64,000 nt of DNA, from positions 121,199 through 185,198 of the forward strand of contig NZ_JAUXSP010000018.1 in NCBI RefSeq assembly GCF_030679875.1, read 5' to 3'. Below the pieces are notes generated by a model. The model was given only the letters and a program-made list of their open reading frames with translations, searched no databases and was not told the origin of the DNA. The DNA is from Phenylobacterium sp. GTDB lineage: Bacteria > Pseudomonadota > Alphaproteobacteria > Caulobacterales > Caulobacteraceae. Below are positions 43,878 to 52,979 of this stretch, in pieces. Positions within the stretch are counted from its first letter, which is position 1, and every line of letters begins with the position of its first letter. A program made the position numbers and the translations under genes.

Positions 43878-44621
43878 ATGGATGATCTCGTGCTCCGCTC
43901 TGACCTGGACGGCGTCTGCCAGCTGACGCTGAACCGGCCGGACAAGCTCAACGCGCTGAATGTCGATCTGTTCAAGGCGCTCGAGGCCCACGTTGCCGAC
44001 CTGGAGGCGGCGCCGGTTGGCGTCGTCGTGCTGCGCGGCGCCGGGCGGTGCTTCTCGGCGGGCCACGATCTCGGCGACATCGCCGAGGGCGAGAAACTTC
44101 CCCGGCCTAACTATCAGTCGCATGTCATCCAACGCCTCGCCGAGCTTACCTCGCCGGTCGTCTGCGCTGTGCACGGCCATTGCTACACCGGCGCCCTGGA
44201 GCTTGCCCTGGCTGGCGACATCATTCTTGCGGCCGAATCCGCCAAATTCGCCGACACCCACGCCAAATGGGCCTTGACGCCGGTCTGGGGCCTCAGCCAG
44301 CGGCTACCGCGCCGGGTGGGAACCTACAAGGCACGCGAGATGATGTTCACCTGCCGTACCTATTCAGGACGGCAAGCCGAGGCCATCGGCCTCGCCAACG
44401 CGTGCGTGACCGATGCTGAGTTCGAAGCGGCCGTGGACAGCCTCACCTCTGAAATTCTCACCAACTCGTCATTCAGCCATGCCGCGAACAAGCGGCTGCT
44501 GACCGAAACCGATGGCCTGTCACAGCCGGCCGGCTTGGCGCACGAGGTTTATCGAAGCCAGGGCGCAGGACCGGACATGGTCGATCGAATCAGGCAGTTC
44601 ACAAAGCGCCCACCCGCCTAG
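43878..44621 (+). CDS. Enoyl-CoA hydratase/isomerase family protein
   Basis: A 247-residue crotonase-fold protein. The oxyanion-hole regions 'LRGAGRCFSAGHDLGDIA' and 'VHGHCYTGALELALAGDIIL' are clear, and 'KWALTPVWGLSQRLPRRVG' follows. One of the two hydratase Glu positions appears retained ('ALELALA'), so activity may be isomerase- or hydrolase-like. The TAG stop is formed by the TA target site plus the first G of an IS630-type element, so the original C-terminus may have been slightly different. It is the last gene of the short rightward acyl-CoA group. Confidence 0.9.
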   Translation: MDDLVLRSDLDGVCQLTLNRPDKLNALNVDLFKALEAHVADLEAAPVGVVVLRGAGRCFSAGHDLGDIAEGEKLPRPNYQSHVIQRLAELTSPVVCAVHGHCYTGALELALAGDIILAAESAKFADTHAKWALTPVWGLSQRLPRRVGTYKAREMMFTCRTYSGRQAEAIGLANACVTDAEFEAAVDSLTSEILTNSSFSHAANKRLLTETDGLSQPAGLAHEVYRSQGAGPDMVDRIRQFTKRPPA

Positions 44622-45201
44622 AGCAGATTCCGATCACGTCGCATCGTATCCGGCGGCGGCGAAGTAGTTGGCCCACTCGGTGGGGGTGAAGGTGTCGATG
44701 GCCTCGACGATGGCGCGTTCGAGGGCGGCGACGGTGCGGGCGGCGGCTTTTCGGAGCATGCCCGGTCTTCTTTTGAGCGTGATCCGGTGACGCTCAAAGA
44801 ACCGCCAGAGCGTGGAGATCGCCACGGCAATGCCCCGCTCGGCGAGCGCCGTGCGCAACTCCGCCAGGGTGATGTCGGCCTTGGCCGCCACCAGCGACAG
44901 GATCAGCGGCCTATGCGCCTCGATCCTTCCCGAGCGCTTGTCGCCCCTGGCGCTTGGGCTGCACCTCGCCCGTCCGCCGCCGCAGGCTGGTCCAGCGGAT
45001 CGCGCTGGAGATGCTGACTCCGAACCGCTCGGCCTCCTTGCGGCGCGACTGCCCCTCGTCGACCGCCCCCACCACCCGCTCCCGAAGATCCACCGGCAGC
45101 GGCTTGCCCATCGCCACCGGCCTCCCTCACCGGCAGCCAGCGTGAGTCAGACTCGCCGCCTCAAGGGAATCCCCCCGAGTCAGGCGGCTTGGAAACTGCT
45201 C
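44621..45201 (-). mobile_element. 581-bp internally deleted IS630-type element
   Basis: Terminal repeats GAGCAGATTCC and (inverted) GAGCAGTTTCC are flanked by TA at both sides (44,619-44,620 and 45,202-45,203), the standard IS630 target duplication. The contents are an HTH region joined to the transposase C-terminus without the DDE core, so it is a non-autonomous, MITE-like derivative. Its right subterminal sequence resembles the left subterminal sequence of the IS630 element at 45,373. Confidence 0.82.
44634..45117 (-). pseudogene. IS630 transposase remnant lacking the DDE core
   Basis: The N-terminal HTH part 'KPLPVDLRERVVGAVDEGQS' and 'ERFGVSISSAIRW' is followed, after a frameshift near 44,900, by 'ADITLAELRTALAERGIAV' and 'STLWRFFERHRITLKRR'. 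It then jumps straight to the C-terminal 'FTPTEWANYFAAAGYDAT'. The catalytic DDE domain (about 150 residues) is missing. Confidence 0.82.
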
Positions 45202-45372
45202 TAGTCCTCGCTCGGTTCATAGGCCTGACGGGCGGTTTCCAGCGCAGCGAGCTTGGCCTCGAAGGCGCTCCAGTCGTCGGCCTGGTCGATCCGCCCCCGG
45301 ATGGCCTCGATCTCCTCATAGATCAGCTCCTGGGGCTCAGGCGCGGCGAAATAGGGGTGTGAGAGCGCCTTA

Positions 45373-46531
45373 TACCAATCGGCGCGGCGTCTGACTCTGG
45401 GGGATTCCGCTGAGCGGCGAAGCAGGATTCGATGGTGGGACCGGAGGGTTTCGCCATGCCAGCTATCGCGCTTCGCCAGGATTACGATGCCGCCAGGGTC
45501 CGGGCGCTTGCGCGGACCAGCCGGGACGCGCGTCAGGTTCGACGGCTGCTGGCGCTGGCGGCGGTCTACGACGGCGCCAGCCGGCGCGAGGCCGCGGCGG
45601 CGGGCGGGATGGACCGGCAGATCCTTCGCGACTGGGCGCTGCGGTTCAACGCCGAGGGGCCGGACGGGCCGATCGACCGCCAGGCTCCGGGGCCGAGGCC
45701 GAAGCTGACGCCCGAGCAACTGGCGGCCGTCGTCCGGCTGGTGGAGGACGGCCAGATCCTGGCCATTCACGGGGTGGTGCGCTGGCGGCTGATCGACCTT
45801 ACCGGCTGGATTCACGAGGAATACGGCGTGTCTCTGGACCCAGCCGACTGGGCCGGATCCTCAAGGCGCTCGGCTACAGACGCCTGTCCGCCCGGCCCAG
45901 ACACCACGCCCAGAACCCGCAGGCCCTGGAGGCCTTCAAGCGGGATTTTCCCCCTGCGGGTCCAGGAGATCCGCGAGCGGCTCCCCAGGCGAACCCGGCT
46001 TGAGGTCTGGTTCCAGGACGAAGCCCGCATCGACCAGAAGAACAAGCTCACCCGCCGCTGGGCAAGGCGCGGGACCCGACCGTCCGCGCCCAAGGACCAG
46101 CGCACCCAGTCGGCCTACCTGTTCGGCGCCATCTGTCCGCAGAAGGGAACCGCCGCCGGCCTGGTCATGCCCTATTGCGACACCCAGGCAATGAACGCCC
46201 ATCTGGCCGAGATCAGCGCCCAGGTCGAGCCCGGCCATCACGCGATCCTGCTGCTCGACCAAGCCTGGTGGCACACCTCCCAGGCCCTCGAGACGCCGCC
46301 CAACATCACCCTCCTGCCGCTGCCGGCCAAGGCCCCGGAGCTCAATCCGGTCGAGAACCTCTGGCAGTTCCTGCGCGACAACCGCCTCTCCAGCCGCATC
46401 TTCAGGAACTACGCGGACATCGTCGATCACTGCTGCGCCGCCTGGAACACCATCGCCGACCAGCCCTGACGCATCATGTCCATCGGCCTCAGAGACTGGG
46501 CCCAGGAATACTGATCAGCGCCGGTTGGTAT
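45373..46531 (+). mobile_element. IS630-family insertion sequence (about 1,159 bp)
   Basis: Inverted ends TACCAATCGGCG and (complement of) CGCCGGTTGGTA bound the element, with TA duplicated at 45,371-45,372 and 46,532-46,533. It sits inside selO, and deleting it with one TA restores the selO frame, which proves insertion. It carries one transposase gene. The left subterminal stretch GACTCTGGGGGATTCC is shared, 15 of 16 bases, with the adjacent MITE-like element. Confidence 0.88.
45456..46469 (+). CDS. IS630-family transposase, internally frame-shifted
   Basis: A 337-residue reading frame. The ATG at 45456 has GGAGGG seven bases upstream. N-terminal HTH ('RREAAAAGGMDRQILRDWAL') and DDE core ('VWFQDEARID', 'ILLLDQAWWHTS', 'ELNPVENLWQFLRDN') are visible. 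Between about 45,840 and 45,955 the frame is wrong: the expected 'LGRILKALGYRRLSARPRHH' lies in another frame, so two compensating indels have replaced about 38 residues with unrelated sequence. The protein is probably inactive even though the ORF is open. A sequencing-error origin is possible. Confidence 0.85.
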   Translation: MPAIALRQDYDAARVRALARTSRDARQVRRLLALAAVYDGASRREAAAAGGMDRQILRDWALRFNAEGPDGPIDRQAPGPRPKLTPEQLAAVVRLVEDGQILAIHGVVRWRLIDLTGWIHEEYGVSLDPADWAGSSRRSATDACPPGPDTTPRTRRPWRPSSGIFPLRVQEIRERLPRRTRLEVWFQDEARIDQKNKLTRRWARRGTRPSAPKDQRTQSAYLFGAICPQKGTAAGLVMPYCDTQAMNAHLAEISAQVEPGHHAILLLDQAWWHTSQALETPPNITLLPLPAKAPELNPVENLWQFLRDNRLSSRIFRNYADIVDHCCAAWNTIADQP

Positions 46532-47031
46532 TACGCCTGGCCGGCTCGAAGGCCGCCAGTTGCGCGCGGAAGTCCTCGAAGGCGGCCTGACGAGAGATGT
46601 CGCCGCGGGCGCCCGGCAGGGCGCGGGCGTCATCGCCGCCGAACCAGTCGAAGAAGAAGGGCTCCCGGCGCAGGGCTTGCCGCCGGCCGCCAGCGCCTGG
46701 AACGCCGCCTGGGCGAGGCTGGAATCGGCGTCCATCCCATAGCTGCGCACCCCCAACCGGCGACGCATGGCACTCACCAGCTCGGCCCAGTAGGAGCCCG
46801 CAAACCTGTTCAGCGCCTCGACCAGGGGTTCGGGCGGACTGACCAGGCAAAAGCAGCCGCCCGGCTGGCGCAGGTTCCAGAACACCGCCTCGGCCTAGCG
46901 CCCAAAGCTGTAGAGGCCGCTGTGGTCGAAATAGGCGGCCACGAAGTTGGATCGTTGCGCGGCAGGAGGCGGTCGGGGCCGTAGTCGGAGCTCTCGCCGG
47001 TGATGTTCATATTGCCGGTGCTGAGCACCCC

Positions 47032-48141
47032 GTGGACGAAGCCCCCGCCATCCAGGACGCGCCAGCCGCGCCATGCGCCCGCTCGCCGCCCCCGGCAGGG
47101 CGGCCGGACGATCTTCCGCCTCTTGCCCCGGCCTACGACCTGGCGAGGCGGCTGGCGGCGATGCTGCCGGGCGATCTCGACCACGTCTTCTTCGCCGAGA
47201 GCGGCTCGGTCTCGGTGGAGATCGCCATGAAGATGGCGATCCAGTTCTGGATCAATCGCGGCGTGTCCGGGCGCTCGAAGTTCGTCAGCTTCCTCGGCGG
47301 CTATCACGGCGACACGCTCGCCACCATGACCATCTGCGACCCGGAAGAGGGGATGCACAGCCTGTTTGCAGGCGTCATGCCCAGCCAGCACGTGGTCGCC
47401 CTGCCCCGCGACGCCGACAGCGAAGCCGCCCTCGACGCCCTGCTGGCCGACAAGGGCCACGAGATCGCCGCCCTGATCGTCGAGCCGCGCATCCAGGGCG
47501 CCGGCGGCATGCTGATCCACGACGATGAGGTGCTGCGCCGCCTGCGGGCCATCGCCGACCGCCACGACGTACTGCTGATCTTCGACGAGATCTTCACCGG
47601 CTTTGGCCGCACGGGCGACCTGTTCGCCTGCCAGGGCGCGGGTGTGACGCCCGACATCATCACGCTCTCCAAGGCGCTGACCGGCGGCACCCTGCCCCTG
47701 TCGGCCGCCGTGGCCAGCCGCCGGGTCTTCGAAGCCTTCTGGTCCGACGATGCGGGCGCGGCCCTGATGCACGGGCCGACCTATATGGCCAATCCCCTGG
47801 CCTGCGCGGCGGCCGGCGCCTCCCTCGACCTCTTCGAAGCCGGCGGCTGGAAGGCCGATGTGGCGCGGATCGAGGCCGCCTTGAGGTCGGGCCTGGAGCC
47901 CTGTCGTCAGGCCAGGGGGGTGGTCGATGTCCGCACCCTGGGCGCCATCGGGGTGGTGGAGTTCGAGGCCGCGGTGGACGCAGGCGCGCTGTGCCAGCGG
48001 TTCGCCGAGCTGGGCTGCTGGATCCGCCCCATGGGCAAGGTGGTCTATCTGACGCCGCCCTTCGTCACTACCGATGAGGAGTTGGACCGCCTGACTGGCG
48101 CCATCCAAACCGTGCTGGGCGCGCCCGCGGCCGGGCGCTAA
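47032..48141 (+). pseudogene. bioA: BioA-like PLP aminotransferase lacking its N-terminus
   Basis: This resembles adenosylmethionine-8-amino-7-oxononanoate aminotransferase of biotin synthesis. From 'APAYDLARRLAAMLPGDLDH' onward the homology is good: 'FFAESGSVSVEIAMKMA', 'GGYHGDTLATMTICDP', 'IFDEIFTGFGRTG' (Asp) and the PLP Lys in 'ITLSKALTGGTLPLS'. The first ~110 residues are missing, replaced by frame that runs out of the opposite-strand selO fragment. The join lies near 47,050-47,120. A GTG could still start a protein, but without the N-terminal substrate-binding part it is unlikely to work. Confidence 0.82.
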
Positions 48142-48151
48142 GCTCGCGCCC

Positions 48152-48559
48152 ATGGACGCCCAGGCCATTCTCGACAGCCTCGACCTGATTGCTAAGCACA
48201 GCGAAGATCCTGCGCCGCAGGTCTATGCTCGCCTGTTCGCCCGCTATCCTGAAACCGAGGCCCTGTTCATCGGCGACAAGCGCGGGGCGGCCCGAGGCCA
48301 GATGCTGCGCCAGGCCATCGAGACCCTGCTGGACTATCTGGGCCCCAACGCCTTCGCCGCCAACTTCCTGCGGGCCGAGCTGCGCAATCACGACGACATC
48401 GGCGTGCCGGCCGACATCTTCCCCGCCTTCTACAAGGCCATGGCCGAGGCCTTCGCCGACATCGCCGGCGAGGCCTGGACGCCGGCCATGCAGGCCGCCT
48501 GGGATGAGTTCACGGCCGAGGTCGAACAGATCGTCCAGGCGCCCGCCCAGACGATCTGA
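48152..48559 (+). CDS. Single-domain globin
   Basis: A 135-residue globin-fold haem protein. 'DPAPQVYARLFARYPETEAL' covers helices A-C, and 'LRNHDDIGVPADIFPAFYKA' includes the likely proximal His (F8) before helix G. 'WTPAMQAAWDEFTAEVEQIV' is helix H. It could bind oxygen or detoxify NO. It starts 10 bases after the BioA-like stop and ends 3 bases before the convergent hydrolase gene. It seems intact, unlike its neighbours upstream. Confidence 0.85.
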   Translation: MDAQAILDSLDLIAKHSEDPAPQVYARLFARYPETEALFIGDKRGAARGQMLRQAIETLLDYLGPNAFAANFLRAELRNHDDIGVPADIFPAFYKAMAEAFADIAGEAWTPAMQAAWDEFTAEVEQIVQAPAQTI

Positions 48560-48562
48560 ACC

Positions 48563-49498
48563 TCAGGCCAGCGCTGCCTTGAGCGACGCCGCCGTGGCCT
48601 TGGCCGCCTCGCCCACGGCCGGCGAGACGTCGGCCATGATGTAGAAGTCGTGGATCAGGCTGGGATACTCGATGTGCTCCACCTGGACCCCGGCCGCCCG
48701 CAGGCGCTCGGCGTGGTCGCGACCCTCGTCCTTCAGCGGGTCGAAGCCGGCCGTGACCACCAGGGCCGGCGGCAGGCCCGCGCAGTCCATCTTGCCCAGC
48801 ATGGCCCGGTGGGACTGGGGATGGCCGATGGCCGCCAGGCACTTGTCGAACCAGGCGATGGCCTGCTTGGTCAGCAGGGGGCCGTCCAGCGCCTGACGCG
48901 ACGCCGTCTCCTTTTCCGGCCATATGCCGGGATAGAGCAGCAGCTGGAAGGCCAGCCGGCGCTGGGGATCATCCTTGAGGTCGGCGGCCACCGAGGCGGC
49001 CAGGTTGCCGCCGGCCGAATCCCCGCCCACGGCGATGCGGGCCGGATCGAAGCCGATTTCCGCGGCATGGTCGAAGGCCCAGCGGGTGGCGGCGAGCGCA
49101 TCGTCATGGCTGGCGGGGAATGGGTTTTCCGGCGCCAGGCGGTAGTCCACTGACAGCACCCGGACGCCGGCCAGAGCCGCCATCCGTCGGCAATGGCCGT
49201 CATGGCTTTCCAGGTCGCCGATCACGAAGCCGCCACCGTGGAAATAGACGAGGCCGCCGGTGGTCGAAGGCGCCCCGGCCGGGGTGTAGAGCCTCGCCGG
49301 AATCTCGCCGGCCGCGCCGTCGACCTTCAGGTCGCGGACGCTGACATCCTTGGGCGCATTCTGGTCGGCGGCCTGGCGCTGCATGCGATAGCCGGCGCGG
49401 ACCATGTCCGGCGGCAGGGCGTCCAGGGGCGGAGGGGTCTGGCCCTCGGCGGCCTTGGCCTGGGCCTCCAGCATGGCCTGAAAGTGGGGATCCATCAT
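48563..49498 (-). CDS. Alpha/beta hydrolase (HSL-family esterase)
   Basis: A 311-residue esterase of the hormone-sensitive-lipase type. It has the oxyanion-hole motif 'YFHGGGFVIGD', the nucleophile elbow 'AVGGDSAGGNLAA', a catalytic Asp region 'FDPLKDEGRDHAERL' and the catalytic His region 'EYPSLIHDFYIMA'. It hydrolyses small acyl esters in the cytoplasm. It follows the aldehyde dehydrogenase gene in the same direction, so an ester, alcohol or aldehyde catabolic route is plausible (ADH, ALDH, esterase). Confidence 0.93.
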   Translation of the reverse strand: MMDPHFQAMLEAQAKAAEGQTPPPLDALPPDMVRAGYRMQRQAADQNAPKDVSVRDLKVDGAAGEIPARLYTPAGAPSTTGGLVYFHGGGFVIGDLESHDGHCRRMAALAGVRVLSVDYRLAPENPFPASHDDALAATRWAFDHAAEIGFDPARIAVGGDSAGGNLAASVAADLKDDPQRRLAFQLLLYPGIWPEKETASRQALDGPLLTKQAIAWFDKCLAAIGHPQSHRAMLGKMDCAGLPPALVVTAGFDPLKDEGRDHAERLRAAGVQVEHIEYPSLIHDFYIMADVSPAVGEAAKATAASLKAALA

Positions 49499-49609
49499 CG
49501 GCGTCTCCTCCTGGGGGGCGTCTTTTGGGGGGTCGTCGCGCTCTTGCCGGCGCAGTCACGAAAACGGCCCCCGACATCGCCGGGGGCCGCTGGTCTTTCG
49601 AGCCGAAGC

Positions 49610-51046
49610 CTACTCGGCGGCTTCCTTGGGCGCGTAGCCCATGACCGCCTTGACCTCCAGGAACTCGTGGAAGGCGAAGTCGCCCCACTCGCGCCCATTG
49701 CCGCTCATCTTGAAGCCGCCGAAGGGAGCGGTCATGTCCGACGCGCCGTTGATCGACACCTGGCCGGCGCGGAGCTTCGAAGCGACTTCGCGGGCCTTGG
49801 CCAGGTCGGCGCCGTTCACATAGGCCGCCAGGCCGTATTCGGTGTCGTTGCCGATGGCGATGGCCTGGTCGAGGCTCTCATAGCCGAGGATCGACAGGAC
49901 GGGACCGAAGATCTCTTCCTTCGAGATGGTCATCTCCGGCTTCACATTGGCGAAGACGGTGGGCTTCACATAGTAGCCCTTGTCCAGGCCTTCGGGACGA
50001 CCCGTCCCGCCAGCCACCAGGGTGGCGCCCTCGTCGATGCCCTTCTGGATCAGGTCCTGGATCTTGTCCCATTGGGTCTTGGAGACCACCGGGCCCAGCA
50101 TGGCGTTGCCGGTGGGGTCGCCCACCGTCACCTGGGCGGCGGCTTCCTTGGCCACGGCGATCGCCTCGTCCATGCGCTTGGACGGGACGAGCATGCGGGT
50201 CGGGGCGTTACAGGACTGGCCGGAATTGGTCATGATCTGGCGCACGCCGCCGGCCACGCTCTTGGCGAAGACGTCGTCGTCCAGGACGATGTTCGGGCTC
50301 TTGCCGCCCAGTTCCTGGTGCACGCGCTTGACGGTCGGGGCGGCGTTCTTGGCCACCTCGATGCCGGCCCGGGTCGAACCGGTGAACGAGACCATGTCCA
50401 CTTCCGGATGGGTCGAAAGCGGCACGCCGACGCCGAGGCCATCACCATGGACCATGTTGAACACGCCGGCCGGCACGCCGGCCTCGTGCATGATCTCGGC
50501 GAAGATCTGGCCGGTGAAGGGAGCGACCTCCGACGGCTTCAGCACCATGGTGCAGCCGGTGGCCAGCGCCGGGGCGACCTTGCACATGATCTGGTTCAGC
50601 GGCCAGTTCCAGGGCGTGATGAAGCTGCAGACGCCGATCGGCTCCTTGACGATCATCGTCGCGCCGCGGTCTTCCTCGAACTTGAAGTCCTTGAGGATGC
50701 CGATGGCGGTGGCCAGGTGGCCCATGCCGGCCGGCACCTGGGCGCGCTGGGCCAGCGAGGCCGGGGCGCCCATTTCCTCGGTGACGGCGTTGGCCAGATC
50801 GCCGAAGCGCTTCTGGTACTCGGCCAGCACCCGCTGCATGACGTCCAGCCGCTCTTCGCGGGTGGTCTGAGACCAGGTGGCGAAGGCCTTGCGCGCGGCC
50901 TTTACGGCCTTGTCCACATCGGCTTCGGCGCCGAGCGCGATCTTGCCGGCGACCTCTTCATTGGCGGGATTGATGACGTCCAGGGTCTTGAGCGCCACCG
51001 GCTCGACCCACTGGCCGTCGATATAGAGCTTCAGGTACTCGCGCAT
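49610..51046 (-). CDS. NAD(P)-dependent aldehyde dehydrogenase
   Basis: A 478-residue aldehyde dehydrogenase. The motifs are 'PWNWPLNQIM' (cofactor cleft), 'SFTGSTRAGIEVA', the catalytic Glu in 'QELGGKSPNIVLDD' and the nucleophile Cys in 'NSGQSCNAPTRML'. Length is normal. It oxidises an aldehyde to a carboxylate. It starts 11 bases after the alcohol dehydrogenase gene, so the two very likely work in sequence on one alcohol. The substrate is not evident. Confidence 0.95.
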   Translation of the reverse strand: MREYLKLYIDGQWVEPVALKTLDVINPANEEVAGKIALGAEADVDKAVKAARKAFATWSQTTREERLDVMQRVLAEYQKRFGDLANAVTEEMGAPASLAQRAQVPAGMGHLATAIGILKDFKFEEDRGATMIVKEPIGVCSFITPWNWPLNQIMCKVAPALATGCTMVLKPSEVAPFTGQIFAEIMHEAGVPAGVFNMVHGDGLGVGVPLSTHPEVDMVSFTGSTRAGIEVAKNAAPTVKRVHQELGGKSPNIVLDDDVFAKSVAGGVRQIMTNSGQSCNAPTRMLVPSKRMDEAIAVAKEAAAQVTVGDPTGNAMLGPVVSKTQWDKIQDLIQKGIDEGATLVAGGTGRPEGLDKGYYVKPTVFANVKPEMTISKEEIFGPVLSILGYESLDQAIAIGNDTEYGLAAYVNGADLAKAREVASKLRAGQVSINGASDMTAPFGGFKMSGNGREWGDFAFHEFLEVKAVMGYAPKEAAE

Positions 51047-51056
51047 GGGCTCTCGC

Positions 51057-52148
51057 TTACTCGTTAGATGTGAACATGATGACCGAACGGGCCAGTTCGC
51101 CGCGCTTCATGTCAGCGAAGCCCTCGTTGACCTGCTCGAGCTTGATGCGCTGGGAGATCATCTGGTCGAGCTTTAGCTTGCCGTTCATGTAGAAGTCCAC
51201 TAGGCGGGGCATGTCGATCGGGAAGCGGTTCGAGCCCATCATGGAACCCTGCAGCTTCTTCTCGCCCAGGAATGCGGCGCCCATCAGGGTGATGCTCTGG
51301 CCGACCGGGATCATGCCGATGATGTTGGCCGTGCCGCCGCGGCGCAGCATATTGAAGGCCTGCTCGGCGGTCTTGGACAGGCCGATGGCCTCGAAGGCGT
51401 GGTGCACCCCGCCCTTGGTCATTTCGAGCACTTCCTTGACCGCGTCGGTCTGGGAGGCGTCGATGAAGTCGGTTGCGCCGAACTCCATGGCCAAGTTGCC
51501 CTTGGCGGCGACCGTGTCGATGGCGATGATGCGGCCGGCGCCCGCGATGGCCGCCCCGTTGATCGCCGACAGGCCCACGCCGCCGCAGCCGATGACGGCC
51601 ACGGTCTCCCCCGGACGGACGCTGGAGGTGTGCATTGCCGCGCCGACCCCCGTCATCACCGAGCAGCCGATCAGGGCGGCGCGGTCGAGCGGCATGTCCT
51701 TGCGGATCGCGACGCAGGCATGCTCGTGGATCAGCATGTATTCGGCGAAGGACGACAGATTCAGGAACTGGATCATCGGGCCGGCGGCGGTGGTCAGCCG
51801 GGGCTCTTCATCAGCGCCGCGCTTGGTATCGGGCGAGACGCAAAGTGAGAGGTGGCCCGTCAGGCAAGACTCGCAGTGACCGCAATAGGCCGAAAGGCAG
51901 GTGATAACATGGTCACCCACCTTCACGGTCCGGACTTCCGAGCCCACCTGCTCGACGATCCCGGCGCTCTCATGGCCCAGCACCGCCGGTAGCGGGTGTG
52001 GGTAGGAGCCTTCCATGAAGTGCAGATCGGAGTGGCACAGGCCCGCGGCCACGGTGCGGATCAGGACCTCATGGGGGCCTGGCTTGTTGATCTGGACATC
52101 TTCGATCTGAAGCGGCTTGCCCACTTCGCGCAGCACGGCGGCTTTCAT
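51057..52148 (-). CDS. Zinc-dependent alcohol dehydrogenase
   Basis: A 363-residue MDR-family alcohol dehydrogenase. The catalytic zinc ligands are seen in 'GLCHSDLHFM' and 'LGHESAGIVEQVG', and the four-Cys structural zinc site in 'CGHCESCLTGHLSLC'. The NAD-binding 'VIGCGGVGLSAINGA' follows. The family resembles class III/NDMA-dependent alcohol dehydrogenases. It is the first gene of a leftward trio with the aldehyde dehydrogenase and esterase, converting an alcohol to an acid. About 200 bases upstream hold its promoter, with no recognised site. Confidence 0.94.
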   Translation of the reverse strand: MKAAVLREVGKPLQIEDVQINKPGPHEVLIRTVAAGLCHSDLHFMEGSYPHPLPAVLGHESAGIVEQVGSEVRTVKVGDHVITCLSAYCGHCESCLTGHLSLCVSPDTKRGADEEPRLTTAAGPMIQFLNLSSFAEYMLIHEHACVAIRKDMPLDRAALIGCSVMTGVGAAMHTSSVRPGETVAVIGCGGVGLSAINGAAIAGAGRIIAIDTVAAKGNLAMEFGATDFIDASQTDAVKEVLEMTKGGVHHAFEAIGLSKTAEQAFNMLRRGGTANIIGMIPVGQSITLMGAAFLGEKKLQGSMMGSNRFPIDMPRLVDFYMNGKLKLDQMISQRIKLEQVNEGFADMKRGELARSVIMFTSNE

Positions 52149-52344
52149 ACTGGCGTTCCCCGAACAGCGCCCGTCTTAGCGGGCGGATTATCGAAGTCCG
52201 GACATGGCCGAGACTTCCCGAGAGGCCAACCTTATCGCCGTTCACATGGCCTGCGCCAAGGGAAATTGGCGGCTCTCCTCAGGCAGTCGAAGGCGCAGCC
52301 GGTTTGAGCCGCAATAGGGTCATTCGTTTGGGCCAGGCCGCCGG

Positions 52345-52796
52345 CTATTTCGGCCAGCGCAGTCGGAAGTCACCCCGCGGCGGGGGGATACAACCCGCAA
52401 GTGTGGTCAACAGGTTCTCGGCGGATCCGTCGTTGAGGAAGTGGTCGGCGCCCGTCACCCGCTCGAACTGCATCGGCCGCCGCGTGCGGGTCTCGGCCAC
52501 CAGGTTCTCGGCCAGCTCGATGGGCGCTAAATCGTCCTAGTTGCCGTGCACGACGGGGACCGGACCTTGATGTTCCACAGGGCCGCATGGCATGCTGTGT
52601 AGCTGGTCGGGCTGGTTGGTGACCTCCAAGACGGGATGGCGCACATCGCGGGTAATGATCTCCAGCATCCCGGCCCGACCTTCAGCAGCCGCGCGGCCGT
52701 CGGTCGGGGCTGGCGGTAATAGCCCGACAGCAGCACCAGGCCGGTCACCTTGCCGGGATTCGGGGGGCGGTCAGAGTGACGTGGCAGGTTGCTCAA
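52345..52796 (-). pseudogene. Alpha/beta hydrolase remnant
   Basis: Pieces in two frames read 'GKVTGLVLLSGYYRQPRP' then, after a shift, 'DVRHPVLEVTNQPDQLHS' and 'GPVPVVHGN' with an in-frame TAG. 'PIELAENLVAETRTRRPMQF' follows, then 'VTGADHFLNDGS' with the catalytic His. The N-terminal half is missing. The right end runs into IS3 sequence. It is a dead gene. Confidence 0.78.
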
Positions 52797-52979
52797 CCTG
52801 CATTCTTAGTTGACCCACTCTGTTCCTTAACGGGCGATCCCCATGCGTTGACGTTAGGGCCGCAGCATAGCGTTTCCGCTCGAGTTGATGGTCCGCAGCG
52901 TTGCGCAGCGCCGCGTCAATCTGCTGCTGGGTCGCGCGCGCCCGCGTCAGCGCTTCAAGCTCGGCGAGCGCCAGCGCCC

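Larger units (their letters stand above)
45202..47047 (-). pseudogene. selO: SelO (YdiU) protein adenylyltransferase, heavily broken
   Basis: SelO transfers AMP to proteins. Its recognisable pieces run from 'FVHGVLSTGNMNITGESSDYG' (near 47,040) through 'AEAVFWNLRQPGG', 'EPLVEALNRF' and 'FFFDWFGGDDARAL' to 'LSHPYFAAPEPQELIYEEIE' (near 45,350). The N-terminal half, holding the kinase-like core, is absent. The rest has a 1-base deletion near 46,950, a CAG-to-TAG stop, another frameshift near 46,680 and a 1.16-kb IS630 insertion. Removing the IS and one TA restores the frame across the insertion ('ARRKALSHPYF'). The stop codon is made by the neighbouring 581-bp element. Confidence 0.85.

Noticed and set aside
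49193-51067. 624-residue plus-strand ORF opposite the aldehyde dehydrogenase gene
   Set aside because: Shadow frame. The minus strand shows complete ALDH motifs.
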